A stretch of DNA of 64,000 nucleotides from Cocos nucifera. Lineage: Eukaryota; Streptophyta; Magnoliopsida; Arecales; Arecaceae. The stretch's first letter is position 1. Each line of letters opens with the position of its first letter. The notes under the pieces are model-generated. The model was given only the letters and a program-made list of their open reading frames with translations, was not told the origin of the DNA and searched no databases. Positions 10,923 to 21,984 of the stretch are shown here, piece after piece. Where the stretch lies: NCBI GenBank assembly GCA_006176705.1, contig QRFJ01000492.1, positions 691,001-755,000 of the forward strand, read 5' to 3'. A program made the translations under genes and the position numbers.

Positions 10923-11880
10923 TGTTGAAATATCAGCTACTATGATACTACTTGTTAAGGATCTAGTACCGACATATTATGATAGGAAGAAAGAAGAAAA
11001 TAAAATAAGAAAGCAATCTAGTACGTGGATCAGTCCAAGGACTTGCCTCCACGAGGCATGCAAAGCTTCAATATGAGAGAGAAAATGAAACAATACAAGA
11101 AAAATTTACCACTCAACCTTTGTACAAGATTTTCTCAATAAAAAGCTCCAAACTCTCACAAAAGCTCTCTAAAACTTCTCAAGAAGGCTCTCAAAACCTT
11201 CGAGATGTCACCAGCTTACCAACACAATAAACAGTTCATCAATCGAAGTTATATATACTTCAAAAATTCAAAAATAATGTTTCAATAGGAAATCCAGTCC
11301 TCAACCTACTCAAGATCGATCCTAGACCGTATGATCATGATCGGCTCCCTCCTAGACCGTCGGATCACGCATAGCAGTCCTAATCAGGCTTGAATTGATT
11401 TTTGACTATTGAATCATGATCGGGAGCTCTTCCAGCTGTCGAATCATGCAAAATAGTGCTCCATCATGCCTTATCAAAGCTAGATCAAATTCTAACCATC
11501 TAATCATGTTCGGCTTGAACCAAAGCCATCGGATCATGATCAATCCATGGAACAATCCCATGGACCATGCGAAATGCAAAGAGAAATGCCAACTAGTCTA
11601 TGTGGGCGCCCATGAGTCGGTGGTCCATGATGGACCACGCTCCACTGCATAGGCTGGGTGCCTGCACAGCCTGCTCCCATGGCTCGTGCATGGCCGATTT
11701 GGACTGTGCCGCATGTGGGCCCCTCTGATGGGCCTAAGGATTGCCTATCCCACTTTGACCTTCTTTCACGCATACCTTCGCTGTCTGGACTCCATTTGGA
11801 CTGTTCTTGGGTTTGTTGGACTTTGTTCATCATCCTGAACATTGTTTTGCACTTATTATGGACTGAATCTCAAGGCATTT
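10923..11880 (-). repeat. 5' LTR of Copia M (right edge uncertain)
   Basis: The LTR's 3' end on the minus strand is GATATTTCAACA, followed by the primer binding site. A TATATATAAC promoter-like sequence lies at 11248-11258 (minus). The stretch 11310-11530 contains several diverged repeats of a GACCGTCGGATCATGATCGG-like motif. I could not find the matching TGTTGA start; 11880 is where the character of the sequence changes and is only an estimate. Confidence 0.5.
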
Positions 11881-12062
11881 TTCTCAATAGGGATTTGGGG
11901 GATCCATCATACATTTCTGACTTGTCAGTTGAAGCAGGATGGCTTTGTGGGATGATGGAGTCAGGGATCACAACCTTGAAGGAGGAGATTAGAGGATCTT
12001 GTGATGCTGTTGCTGCCAGGATTCAGTCACTTATGCAGCCATTGTCGAGAGCACTAGGGTAG
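11658..12062 (+). CDS. Unassigned open frame, coding-like 3' half
   Basis: A 134-codon open frame whose first part overlaps the LTR of Copia M and looks noncoding. Its last 60 codons (about 11880-12062) have the look of a real protein. They are not low-complexity and contain an amphipathic stretch around GMMESGITTLKEEIRGSCD and IQSLMQPLSRALG. I recognise no domain. It could be a fragment of a host gene carried or trapped between retroelements, or chance. No promoter, splice sites or upstream exons are visible. Confidence 0.2.
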   Translation: MPAQPAPMARAWPIWTVPHVGPSDGPKDCLSHFDLLSRIPSLSGLHLDCSWVCWTLFIILNIVLHLLWTESQGIFLNRDLGDPSYISDLSVEAGWLCGMMESGITTLKEEIRGSCDAVAARIQSLMQPLSRALG

Positions 12063-12069
12063 CTTGTGT

Positions 12070-13096
12070 GAAGAAACATGCAAGATATCATGCATACATT
12101 TCGAAACTTTTTCAAATTTACAAGCAATAGAAGACATAGATTAAACAATTTAATATAATTATGCATGTAATCTAATCACTAAGCCCTACATCTAGGATCT
12201 ATAATATGTCATGATGTAAGCATAAATCTAAAAATAGAATTCAACTTAGTATTGATCAAATCAATACCTAGATCTAGAACAATTCTAGAAAAAACCTAGA
12301 TCGTATTTAGGTCTGATAAAAGATCAAATCTTATACCTTTGCATGGATCGAGAACTCCACAATTAAAAATCAAAGTTGTCTTTTGTTGCTTGGAGTCGTA
12401 CATGTGTCCAACCTCTATAGGTAATCTACACGAAGCTACAACACATATCGGAGGTTCGTCGAATGAAGATCCACTTGAAGTGCTAGCTTCTCATGGATCC
12501 CTCCTGATGGTCAATCAAAAAGATATTCTTTAGAACTCTTGGATCCTCCAAGAGATGAAGAATACAAGAAGGATTGAGGGAGAAATTCAACTCATGGATC
12601 TCCTAAAAATTAGAAAATAAAAATTCAAGAAAATGCCCAAAGAGAAGATAGATCTTCTCTTTTAGCACATCAACTATTGATGTCCTAAAAGCATCTCCAT
12701 GCTAGGACAAGAGGAAACTTTCTCCTCTAGAATTTTCTCTCACTTTCAGATGTCTTATTCTCTATTTTTTTTTTATGAAAAAATCCCATAAAAATAGAGA
12801 AGAAGGGTTCTCAAAGAAATTCTAAGAGAAGACCATCTTCTCTTCTTCTTCTCTCATCAGGATATGATCAGATCATGTCGAAAGAGGACCACCATACCCC
12901 AACTTCTTGGAGCACTCATCCTCCATGCCCTCTTCCTCTCTCTCTCAGATTTTTCTCATAGAAAAATCTCATACAAAAATAAGAAAGAAAGAACTCGAAA
13001 GAAAAACAAAAGAGAAGACAGTTTTCTCTTACCTTTTTCCCTTCAAGACATCAACCTTTGATGTCTTAATGAAAAACTCTCCTCCAAGGAACTTGG
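12070..13096 (-). repeat. Diverged Copia LTR-like sequence
   Basis: Read on the minus strand, the order resembles the 3' half of the family 1 LTR: a tract of AAG/GAG-rich leader-like sequence, then AGGTATAAGATTTGATC and GATCTAGGTATTGATTTGATC, echoing TTATACCTG...GATCTAGGTTGATTTGATC in LTR E. Blocks near 12655-12780 and 13030-13090 repeat each other (CATCAAC...TTGATGTC). No ends could be fixed. I see no gene in it; open frames here are short and purine-biased. Confidence 0.4.
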
Positions 13097-13790
13097 TGAT
13101 GCGGGAGCATCCGAGACTACTGATCAATCCTTAAGTCCTGAGCAGATTTATTCGGCAAAACAAACACTATCGGTACTTATTCATGCCAAGACTAACTTCG
13201 GTTACAACTTGCTTCGATGGGTTAAGGAATGATGATACCAATATCAAAATTCGTTGCTGATCGATGATATATCAAAGGGGAGTTATTCAAGATAAGTTCC
13301 ATAGTGATTTAATGCTCTTTGGAAGTAGATATTTGCTAGTTATTGTTGGTGGACGAATTTTGAAGGCTGAAGAGAAAAGACTCCTAGTCCCCATGTCATT
13401 TATTGCATTCCCTAGTTCCTAGACCTTTAATGATATTTCAATTTTGTTTAGTCTTTAATGTTTGGGTAGTTCCCATGTTGTTTTCAATTCTGAGTCTAAT
13501 ATCTATATAATGAGACATATTCTCATTTTGTAATCAGACTGGTTGAATGAATGAAAATTCCTCTTTGTAAGTTGAATTATTATCTCGATTCTTTATCCAA
13601 CGTTGTTGGTGGTGAATCAAACAGTTCTTTATCCTTGGCCGGTGGAATTTCCTTTAAGCCTTGGTGGTGAACTGCAACTATCTCGGTCCTTTATCCTTGG
13701 CTGGTGGCTTGTGCCTTTAGGCTTAGGTGATAAACCTTCCATATCCTCGAGTTACACACATCCCCACAAACACAGTGCCTCGTCCACTTC
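13097..13790 (+). repeat. LTR-like sequence, plus strand
   Basis: It begins TGATGCGGGAGCATCC, matching the first 53 bases of LTR K in opposite orientation, and then diverges. A TATATAATGAGACA promoter-like box at 13505-13518 is followed by a TGTAATCAG...TGAATGAATGAAAATTCC tract typical of the R region of plant LTRs, and by two imperfect copies of a TCTTTATCC...GGCCGGTGG unit (13627-13720). The right boundary and the family are unknown. Confidence 0.4.
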
Positions 13791-15621
13791 CTCCCAGAAT
13801 CGCTCACTCCACAGAGCTTATTTGTGGAAACTCAAAACACAAAAGTTGTAGATCTACGAGTCCTTGATCTGTGACTTTTGGAATCGGGTCAATCCGACCT
13901 GTATTGAGGAAGTTACGCCCATTTTCCCGAAATCGCGCAATCCTGAAATTTTCTGTTCGGAGTCACTCGCCCACACACGCATCACTTGGTGCCCCAATCT
14001 CCCATGCCTCCTATTTTTCCTCTTGAATTTTCAAGGAAAATCCTAGGGATATCATGAACACACCATAAAAATAAGTCACACCCACAAAATAAGAGAAGAC
14101 TAGGTCAAAAGACCTAGTCAAACAAGGAAGTTAGGGGGCATCCAACTCTTGGATGTTCCCTCTCCTATTTTTTTCTGCATGAGGACTAGGAAGTCATGCA
14201 CACACAAGGGAATAATATTGGGTGAACAAAATAGGGGCATGGAAAATTATGGCGCAAAGAAGGGAGAAGGTGTTTTGAGAGTTTGGGACTCTATTAAATA
14301 GAGTTCCAATCCAGACCTCTTTCCAAGTTTGACTAATTCAAACATGTTTTCAAAACAACCTGATTGAGGACGTGGGAACCAAGCTTATGCATGAGAAAAC
14401 TCGTGCACAAGGCAAGGGTGGGCAAAAAAATATTTGTGGCATGGATTCTTTAAGGTGGCGCAAGGAAGAGAGTCCTAGTCTAACTAGGACTCTCTTATTT
14501 TGACTAGATCAAAATCTTTTGAATCCAAATCAAAATAATTTTGAGTCAACCTAATTAATAAGTAATCCTAATCTAACTAGAAGTCTAATTAAATCAGATC
14601 TAATCAAATTTAAATCTAGTTTAATTTCTAACCAAATTAGAACTTAGGCGAACTTAAGTCCTAATTGAACTAAGACTTGTTCTTCCTTACAATTGGCTTA
14701 CCCAATAAACCAATTAGACTTAATCTAATTAAGTTTAAACTAATTCTAATTGAATCTAATTCAATTAGACTTGATCTCAGCCTGATTGCTCAATCAAATT
14801 GAGTCAATTAGCAATCCAATTACTAATCGATCCTCCTGCAATACTTGCATTAGGTCAAACATCAATCGTATTGATTATTTGACCTTAGAATGATTCTAAA
14901 TCATTGATCAACTATCTGATCAGGTTACAACCTCTTATGTATATGACTGCATATATTCAAACCTAAGTTGATAGCATAGGAACTAATTTCTGTACTAATC
15001 AAATTGACCATCTAGTAATGGTACCCGATGTTTGGATAGGTTGAATGTATGTAAAGCAACATTCTTAGAATCCTGGCCTATGGTTAACGTATAATTATCC
15101 CTATGATCAATAATGCTCAAGATGACTTTGAGTAAGTTATCAACACTTATATCAATCATCTATATTATGTTTTAAAATTTTACAAATTTCGTGAGTCCTC
15201 ATGAGGATTACCCAGGCCTAGATTTTACAAAATTAAAACATAGCGAGACATTCTCTTCCTGAACTTAATCAGGATGGTCAATCTTATTTTGACTCATACA
15301 CCAACTCCATAAGTACTTGACTATACCCAAAAACCTTTCAATCATATATTAGAAATATAGGTAGTCCAACACTAAAGTATAGTGAGTTGCTTGCAAGTAA
15401 CCGTGGTGATTTCAGATCGGAGGAATACTAATACTCATTGGTCTTAGCTAGCTATTCTTGATAGTAGAGTACTACATTGATCATGTTTAGTGCAGATGTA
15501 CTCCTACATCCCACATGGATGCCATACCAGTGTCTCTACATTACTTGATTACGAGGACAATCAATGCATATGGCATACAGCGATCTACACTCGATAAGTT
15601 ATTATCCTTGTTAATAACTTA
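13791..15621 (-). repeat. 3' LTR of Copia element H, left part
   Basis: The stretch from about 14600 to 15621 aligns, reversed, with the family 1 LTR of element E (for example the block equivalent to 33050-33190, and the ACCCGATGTTTGGATAGG region near 15025). The LTR is interrupted at 15621 by the CACTA element and resumes at 23318. Sequence from 13791 to about 14050 contains an AAAGTTGTAGATCT...GAAGTTACGCCC phrase of unknown origin, so the left edge is uncertain. No gene is seen here. Confidence 0.65.
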
Positions 15622-15639
15622 TACTACTACAGAACAAGA

Positions 15640-16095
15640 CTACGTAGTGGTTTGTAACCACTACCATAGTCTAAAAATTCGCTGCCATAGGCTATGGTAG
15701 CAGTTAGCTAACTGCTGCCACTACGACCGTCGTCGTAGGTCTATAGCAGCGGTTATGCGAATCACTACCATAAATAGTCTATGGTAGTGGTTCTGTAACC
15801 ACTACCATAGGTCAAGCTAACCATGGCCAAAGGTTGAGATATGGTAGCGGTTTCATAACCGCTGCCATAGGTTGAGATATGGCAGCGATTATGAAACCGC
15901 TGCCATAGCTCGACTTATGGCAGCGGTTATAGAACCACTAACATATCTCAACCTATGGTAAAGGCTACAGAGCCACTGCCATAAATCTAATGCAGCGGTT
16001 CCATAATCGCTACCATAGGTCAATGGCAGTAGTTGGCATGTAACTTGCTGCTTCGCTTGGCATGCCTATAGCAATGATTTTGTAACTGCTATCGT
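15640..16095. repeat. CACTA left subterminal repeats
   Basis: About a dozen direct and inverted copies of a 15-17-base motif of the form CTATGGYAGYGGTTNYRTAACC are packed into 450 bases. Similar motifs recur at 21795-21830 and 23110-23300. In CACTA elements such subterminal repeats bind the transposase that pairs the two ends. Confidence 0.8.
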
Positions 16096-16264
16096 AGCTT
16101 TTGAATAATAAAAAATATAAAATTTTTTATCTTTTATATATTTTACCTGATAATGTAGAGATATATATAAGACAGCAAAAAATACAAGAAAATATAATAA
16201 ATATAAGAATATTTCTGAAATGTTCAAATTTTATTATCGAATAAAATTTATTATAATATATTTT

Positions 16265-16620
16265 TTAAAAAAAAATACATAAGAAGTCTCCTAAATCTAC
16301 ATCGTCATCATCACCGAAAGATGGAACATGAGCTGGAGGAGCTGGAGCTGGAGAGATTGGAGCTAGAATGTCGGCCAACATGTCCCCAAAGCCCACGAAG
16401 TCTGCTCCAAAATATGCACTAAACCTCTTCCCTATGGCACTTAGGATGCCCTCCAAATGAGTTGTGCACTCCTCAGCAAGAGCAGCCTGCATCGTAGCCT
16501 GATCTATCCGTACCATAGCCTGAGCTGCCTATGCCAATGCCTCCTCAAGCTACTCCCAACTGACAACACCGGAAGCATGTGAAGGGATGCTCACCTCAGA
16601 CCAGTAGCTCGTCGGCATAT
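16265..16620 (-). pseudogene. CACTA second-gene remnant, unassigned
   Basis: An 83-codon minus-strand frame (16265-16516) continues upstream, with stops, to about 16620. It includes IDQATMQAALAEECTTHLEG, an alanine/proline stretch PISPAPAPPAHVPS and an acidic DDDDVDLGD tail. CACTA elements often carry a second gene whose C-terminus is rich in Gln/Ala heptads near the 3' end, which would fit the position. No domain can be named. A fragment of unrelated origin is possible. Confidence 0.35.
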
Positions 16621-17990
16621 GTCCGAGCTTGTATCAAATCTTCCCAGAGTGCTCAAGCCCTAAGCCTGAGATAGATGGTCATGGGGTCCAGAGCTGTCTG
16701 GGTTATATGTTATTTCTTTGGTGTTAGCTTAAGTTTCTAGGATCGACCTTATAGGCCACTTAATCTTAGTTATAAACTACTTTGAATTAAACTTACTTAA
16801 CCAAAATTTATTGAGCTGTTTGAGTATAAATTATGACTATCTGTCATTTCGAGTCCTGTAAATTTTCTAAGTCAAAAAATTAGCACCTATAAGGAGGGCT
16901 ATATAAAATATGTATTTTTTTGGAACAAAAAATTTTGATAATTGATCTCTAGATGTTGGTGACTCAATAAGTGATTTTTAATAAATTTTAAAGACCCTTT
17001 AACCTATTTATTCTAAAGCAAAAAAGTTTTAAAAGTTTTGAATTTGGATAATTTAAACTAGAACCCAAATTTTAGTTTCTTATTCTTAAGGATTTTGATT
17101 TTTTTGATATTTTTATTGATTCCAAGTAAGGGATAATCCTTATTTATATTTATTTTAAAGTTAACTTAAAAAAAATATAAATAAGCTGAGGTTTAAGTAA
17201 AGCTGTGAACAGAGTCTGAAGAGTAAAATTTTTGAAACTTTGAAATTTGAGCTGGCCCAAGTCTCAGGCTATAGAATGAGTTTTCTATTTTCTTAAGAGA
17301 GCCAGCTCGATTTGGCATTGAGTTGACTTAACTGGCATTCGAGCTGGCCCGATTTGGGGCTAAGCCGACTCTACAGAATTAGTTTTCTATTTTTTTGAGA
17401 GAGTAGGCTCGATTTGGCATCGAGCTGACTCGACTGGCATTCGAGCTAGCCCAATTTGGAGCCGAGCTGGCTCGATCAGCTGGAAAAGGGTTATACTTAG
17501 TCTATTCATTAATCATTGTTTAGAGGATTATTCTTTAAAATTTGGAGCAGGAAATTATACTTTTGAAAATGTCCAACTTTTAAGAAAAACTATCAAATTT
17601 TTGGTTGGAATTATATATCTGATTTACCCCCCCTTAGACATCTTCGTTAGGCTTGCTAGGTTGGTGCATCCGTCTTATGCAACCCTACTTCAGTTTTCAA
17701 CTATTCCTAGCAATCTTGATTTTTCAAAATCAAGGGATAGTTTTCCATAGCTGATCACGATCCGGATAAGATAGCCATAATTATCCACTCCTATGAATAT
17801 CGACCACCAATATCGCATGCTACATCCTATGAATAGCCGATCATGATCTCAATTTTGAGTTATGACATCATCGCCTAGTGGCATCTATAATATGGACATC
17901 ACCATCGCTCCTGACAAATGTATCTAGGACCTCGATAGTATCAGATAAGTTTTGTCCTAGAGGAGCACTTTGCATGCATGGTCCAACATC
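16621..17990. other. CACTA interior without recognisable gene
   Basis: AT-rich sequence without a convincing frame. The only structure is a roughly 102-base tandem repeat at 17240-17490 (TTTTCTATTTT...GAGCTGGCCCGATTTGG), two copies plus a partial, with a related copy at 21843-21985 near the other end of the transposon. Confidence 0.6.
17240..17490. repeat. 102-base tandem repeat in CACTA
   Basis: Two successive units start near 17281 and 17383, each with TTTTCTATTTT, a CTCGATTTGGCATYGAG box and ACTGGCATTCGAGCT. A third, diverged copy in the same orientation lies at 21843-21985. Confidence 0.75.
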
Positions 17991-17994
17991 ATCA

Positions 17995-18310
17995 TCAACT
18001 TCAGTATTTATCAAACATATGCCTGGGCACCATCCTCACAACTACACCCCATTGAGGCTCCAAGAAATCACTAACGTAGAAGACTTGACTAGCTTGGAAG
18101 GCAAGTATATACGGTGGTTCTTCAGTATGGAGATGGCGTTGCGCATTAACGAGAGTAAAACAACACACTCATCAGTTTTCATCCCTGACTATGATAAGAT
18201 GTCAAACCAATCATACTTCATTAATGCAATCATTTCTTTAGAATAATAGTCCAAGATGACTATCTTCTCCACCACACCATAATAGTTCAAATCCTCCGTA
18301 CGAGACTGAA
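17995..18310 (-). pseudogene. CACTA transposase, DUF4216-like C-terminus
   Basis: Minus-strand frames read DLNYYGVVEKIVILDY (18300-18250) and, after a frame change, LVNAQRHLHTEEPPYILA and VFYVSDFLEPQWGVVVRMVP (to about 18010). This is the pattern of the DUF4216 domain at the C-terminus of plant TnpD-type transposases (a YYG..DII.L.Y strand followed by ..QVFYV.DP....W.VV). Its function is not well known. Stops interrupt it. Confidence 0.7.
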
Positions 18311-18599
18311 TCCCTTAAGCTAGCATAACACCCAGTGGTGGTGCTCAACATCATACCACTATTTTATGTTGCCATGTTTGGATCTGCTGTAAATATTAAA
18401 CATGTAGCTGTTAATGATGAGTTGTTTATAGTCACGCATGGTATGATTAGGACCCATTGAAAGAGCATGCACTTCAGGGCTCACATCATCGAGCGATAAT
18501 CTTCATACCTAATTAAGAAGATGATACCTAATTAGTAAACATGTGCAAATAAGTTGCACAAGGTAAAAATAGATAATCGCTTACATGATCTTTGAATCA

Positions 18600-19466
18600 T
18601 TCAGAAAATTTATTATTATGCATTTTTTCTTTCTCTTGCATACTTAGAGTACCGTATTTTATTCTTATGTCCTTCTTGTATTTACTGCATGCACAAAGAA
18701 CAAATTTAGGTATAATTGGATTTTTTTTTTAATTATTATAAAATAAATAAGGCTGAGTGACTCACCTTATGTATGGCTCAATAACATCATAATTGAAAAA
18801 CACGCAGCAGTATGCCTTATCCCTTTCCTCAATGCTCAAATGAATGAGATGGTATGAAGTGGAAAGTCCATTTGGCTATGGAATGGACTCAAATGCAATC
18901 TCAATTGGCTCATACTGATCATCATGATTCCTCATTGGCCGATTACGATGTGTCTCAAGCTTGTTTAAGTATATGGTACAAAAATCCATACACTCTTGAC
19001 CCCAATAATCTTCTGCTATTGATCTCTTTGGGCAATTCATATTTCTTACATAAGATTTCAAAGTTTGAATATTCGTCTCAGTAGAATACATCCATCGATA
19101 GAACACTAGGCCTCCAAGTATAATTTTCCCTACAAGGTGCATGATGAGATGCATCATAACCATGAAAAATGATGGTAAAAATATCTTCTCCATATCACAT
19201 AATATAGTCACCACCCTTACCTTCATTTTCTTCACATCTTCCTTAAGTAATCTATTCACACAAATATCTTTATAAAAGTTATAAAGATGAATAACAGTCA
19301 TTTTGATATTTTTTGGCAACATGCGGATAATAGTTATTTGGATCAATTTTTACATCAAAATATGATAATCATGAGTCTTCAATATCCTAAGTTTGACATC
19401 CTTACTATTCACATGCTTTGATATTTTGCTTGAGTATCCATCTGGGATCTTTATGTTCTCCAACAC
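18600..19466 (-). pseudogene. CACTA transposase, DUF4218-like domain
   Basis: The 156-codon frame 18876-19346 reads MEKIFLPSFFMVMMHLIMHL, GGLVFYRWMYSTETNIQTLK, SYVRNMNCPKRSIAEDYWGQ and ECMDFCTIYLN. This is a clear match in order and spacing to DUF4218 of plant CACTA transposases. Just upstream, LRILKTHDYHILM and HVNSKDVK (19460-19350) join it to the core; the frame is broken by a stop at about 19350. Downstream, HLIHLSIEERDKAYCCVFFN and YDVIEPYI (18850-18770) continue the domain. The region is convincing but not translatable. Confidence 0.8.
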
Positions 19467-20400
19467 ATGAAGAAATATGGACCGTTCGGAGGCATTCATA
19501 ACATAGCATGCATGAGGGAGCCTCCACTATTCTTCCCCGTCGGCTCCGGATGGAGTGATCTCCTAATACCTCATTCTTTCAAGTCAAATCAAAAATTCAA
19601 GTCATCCTTGGTCTTATCTTTGATATTCAAGATTGTTGCTAATAAAAGCTTTCGTACACATTCTTTTCAATACGCATTATATCTAAGCAGTGGCATAATA
19701 CATTTGTCTCCCAATATGGCAAGTCAAAGAAGATGCTTTTTTCCCTTCAATTAAAGTTTGTGTCATCTTTCTTTGATCGACGCTTCCTCTTCTTACCACC
19801 AACCGGATCATCCTTCTCAAATTCAACACTAAGACCATCCAACTCTCTCAATACATCACTTCTAGACATCCGGCTAGGTGCCTCACCTTCTTCAATAGTG
19901 CCATCGAAGGAGTGTGCATTCCTTTTGTATAGACGATTTCGATGGAGGAAACGTCGATGTCCCATATAGCTAAAGCTCCTCCGATGTATCAACCTTCTAG
20001 ACTGAGTGTTTTTACTATAAATCAAGCATGCTAGCTCACCTTTCATGCTCTAACCCGATATTAGGGCATAGGCTGGAAAGTCATTTATTGTCCATAAAAG
20101 TATTGCGTGCATGGAGAATGACTCATTCAGCAAAGCATCAAAAGTTGGAACACCTTGAATGCTCTATAACTCTTTTAGCTCGGTAATAAGAAGCTGCAAA
20201 TAGACATCAATGTCATTACCTACCTCCATCGATCCAGGGATGAGCACCATCATGAAAGCAAAGAATTTTTTCATACACATCCACAGTGTGAGGTTGTAAA
20301 CATGAATAAATACTGGCCATATACTATGGACCGTATTCATATGCTTATACGGATGTTGAAGATTATATACACTAATCAATTGATGGGTCTATTATTATGC
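19467..20400 (-). pseudogene. CACTA transposase core (Transposase_21-like)
   Basis: Minus-strand frames show TLWMCMKKFFAFMMVLIPG and GNDIDVYLQLLITELKEL (20379-20164), then KGELACLIYSKNTQSRRL, GHRRFLHRNRLYKRNAHSFD and LRELDGLSVEF (20046-19790). The lysine-rich KKRKRRSKKDD follows. This is the order seen in the Transposase_21 core of plant En/Spm TnpD proteins. Stops lie between the blocks, and the N-terminal third found in intact family members is missing upstream of 20400. It would have cut and pasted the element at its termini. Confidence 0.8.
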
Positions 20401-20439
20401 AATGCAATAAACAAAAATAATAAGATATAAACAGCTGGC

Positions 20440-20700
20440 AAGAGTTTTCTTATCCATCGGCATGACTCATGACCGTCGACACAGCCTAGAATCCATCGGT
20501 AAAAATTTTCTTATCAGCTGGCATGATCCAAGAGCCATCCACGATCATCGACATGGCACGATCCAAGGTCGTCGGCATGACACGACCCAAGATCATGCAC
20601 GATCGTCGACATGGCATGGCCTGGCCTAGAACCCACCAATACGATCCAAAACCAGCTGGTAGGATTTCTCCTATCCACCAGCACGATCCATGATCGATGG
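20440..20700. repeat. Diverged short tandem repeats in CACTA
   Basis: Imperfect copies of CGTCGRCATGGCACGATCCA-like units, 30-40 bases long, alternate with a longer ACCCATCGGTA...GATCCAAAACC unit. They separate the transposase from the purine-rich tract. No coding potential is apparent. Confidence 0.55.
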
Positions 20701-20702
20701 AT

Positions 20703-20755
20703 AATTATAATTTTTATAATAAATATTTATAATATTTATTATAAAAATTATAATT
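20703..20755. repeat. Perfect AT palindrome
   Basis: Two 25-base arms (20703-20727 and 20731-20755) are exact reverse complements around the 3-base spacer TAT. The sequence contains only A and T and can extrude as a hairpin. Confidence 0.9.
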
Positions 20756-20929
20756 AAATATTAATATAAATATTATAAATGATAAATAAATAATACTATA
20801 AAATTTTTTAAAAAAATAATACCTATAGCTATAAAGAGGGAACACATAGAGAGCTCCGAGGATCACTAGCAACGGCACTAGAGAAAGACGATGGTGCTAG
20901 AGATCACCTACGAAATGATCGAGACAAAC

Positions 20930-21740
20930 AATGAGTTAGAAAGAGAGAAGAGAGAGAAAGAGAAAGAGGAGAGAGAGAAAGAGGGAAGAGAGATATAGTA
21001 GGGAGAGGGGGTCGAGCAGAGGAAAGAGAGGAGGTGGTGCAGCTAGTGGTCAGGCTAGCTGGGAAAGAAGGGGGAGGAGGGGGGCTTGGGCTGAAGGATA
21101 GGAGAGAGAGAGAGAGAGCAAGGAGGGGTCGGGGTCTGGCAGCCAAATCGAGAGAAGAGAGGAGAGAAAGAGAGGTGATCGTAGCCAACAGCTGAGGAGA
21201 AGGAGGAAGGAGGAGAGGGGGGGTGGCATGGTGATGGGGAGGCTGGGGGTGGGCTATGGGTAGAGCTGGAGGGGGGGCAGGGGGCGGGCGATAGCCCGAC
21301 GGAGGAGCCACGGGCCTAGGTTGAGGAAGAAAGGAAAGGGAGTGCCATGGTGATGGGGAGGCTAGGGGGGTGGGCTGCGGGTGGCAATCCGACGGAGGAG
21401 TCGCGAGGCAAGGCCGAGGAAGAAGGGGAAGGGGTAGCACGGTGATGGTGAGGCCAGTGGGGTAGGCTATGGGGGAAGTCGAAGGGGGGGGTGCAGGGGT
21501 GTCTTGTAGGCGACAGCTCGGTAGAGGAGCCATGGGCCTAGGTTGGGGAAGAAGGAGAAGGAAGGGAGGAGGGGGAGGTGGTGGAGGGGGAGGTGGTGGC
21601 ATTGGTTGGGGAAAAAGGAGGCGCAGGTGGAGGTGGCGCCGACCGGGAAGCCAATAGGAGGCGAAGGAGGAGATGGCATCGGTCGAGGAAGGAAAGGAAG
21701 GGGTGAAGTCTCACTGACGGTGGAGAGGAGGGAGTAAGAG
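20930..21740. repeat. Purine-rich (GA/GGA) low-complexity tract
   Basis: The plus strand is almost all purine (GAGAGAGAAAGAGG, GGGGAGGGGGAGGTGG and similar). The minus strand translates to proline/leucine/serine-rich open frames of up to 232 codons. Bias alone explains these frames. The tract lies just upstream of the transposase on its coding strand, where a promoter or leader would be. Confidence 0.75.
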
Positions 21741-21984
21741 AGAGAACAATCGGCAGAGAGGGAAAATAATTTGGGGATGGGCAATTGGGAATAATCTAAC
21801 CTATGGCAGTGGTTTTGGAATCACTGCCATAGGTATCAAAATTCAAGCCAATCCGAGTCTCAGGCTATAGAAATGAATATTCTATTTTTCTGAGTAAGCC
21901 AGCCCGATTTGGAGTCGAGTTGATCCAGTTGACAATCAGCTGATCTGATTTGGATCCGAGCCCGCTCGGTCAGCAGGAATAGAT

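Noticed and set aside
15640..16095. CRISPR-like array from regularly spaced palindromic motifs
   Set aside because: Spacing is irregular, motifs occur in both orientations, and the place just inside a CACTA terminus identifies them as subterminal repeats.
17878..18246. 122-codon plus-strand frame
   Set aside because: It lies opposite the DUF4216-like part of the CACTA transposase, which is the better explanation of this DNA.
20904..21602. 232-codon proline/leucine/serine-rich frame, and neighbouring Gly/Arg-rich frames on the plus strand
   Set aside because: All are by-products of the purine-rich tract. Composition is extreme, there is no domain, and frames are open on both strands at once.
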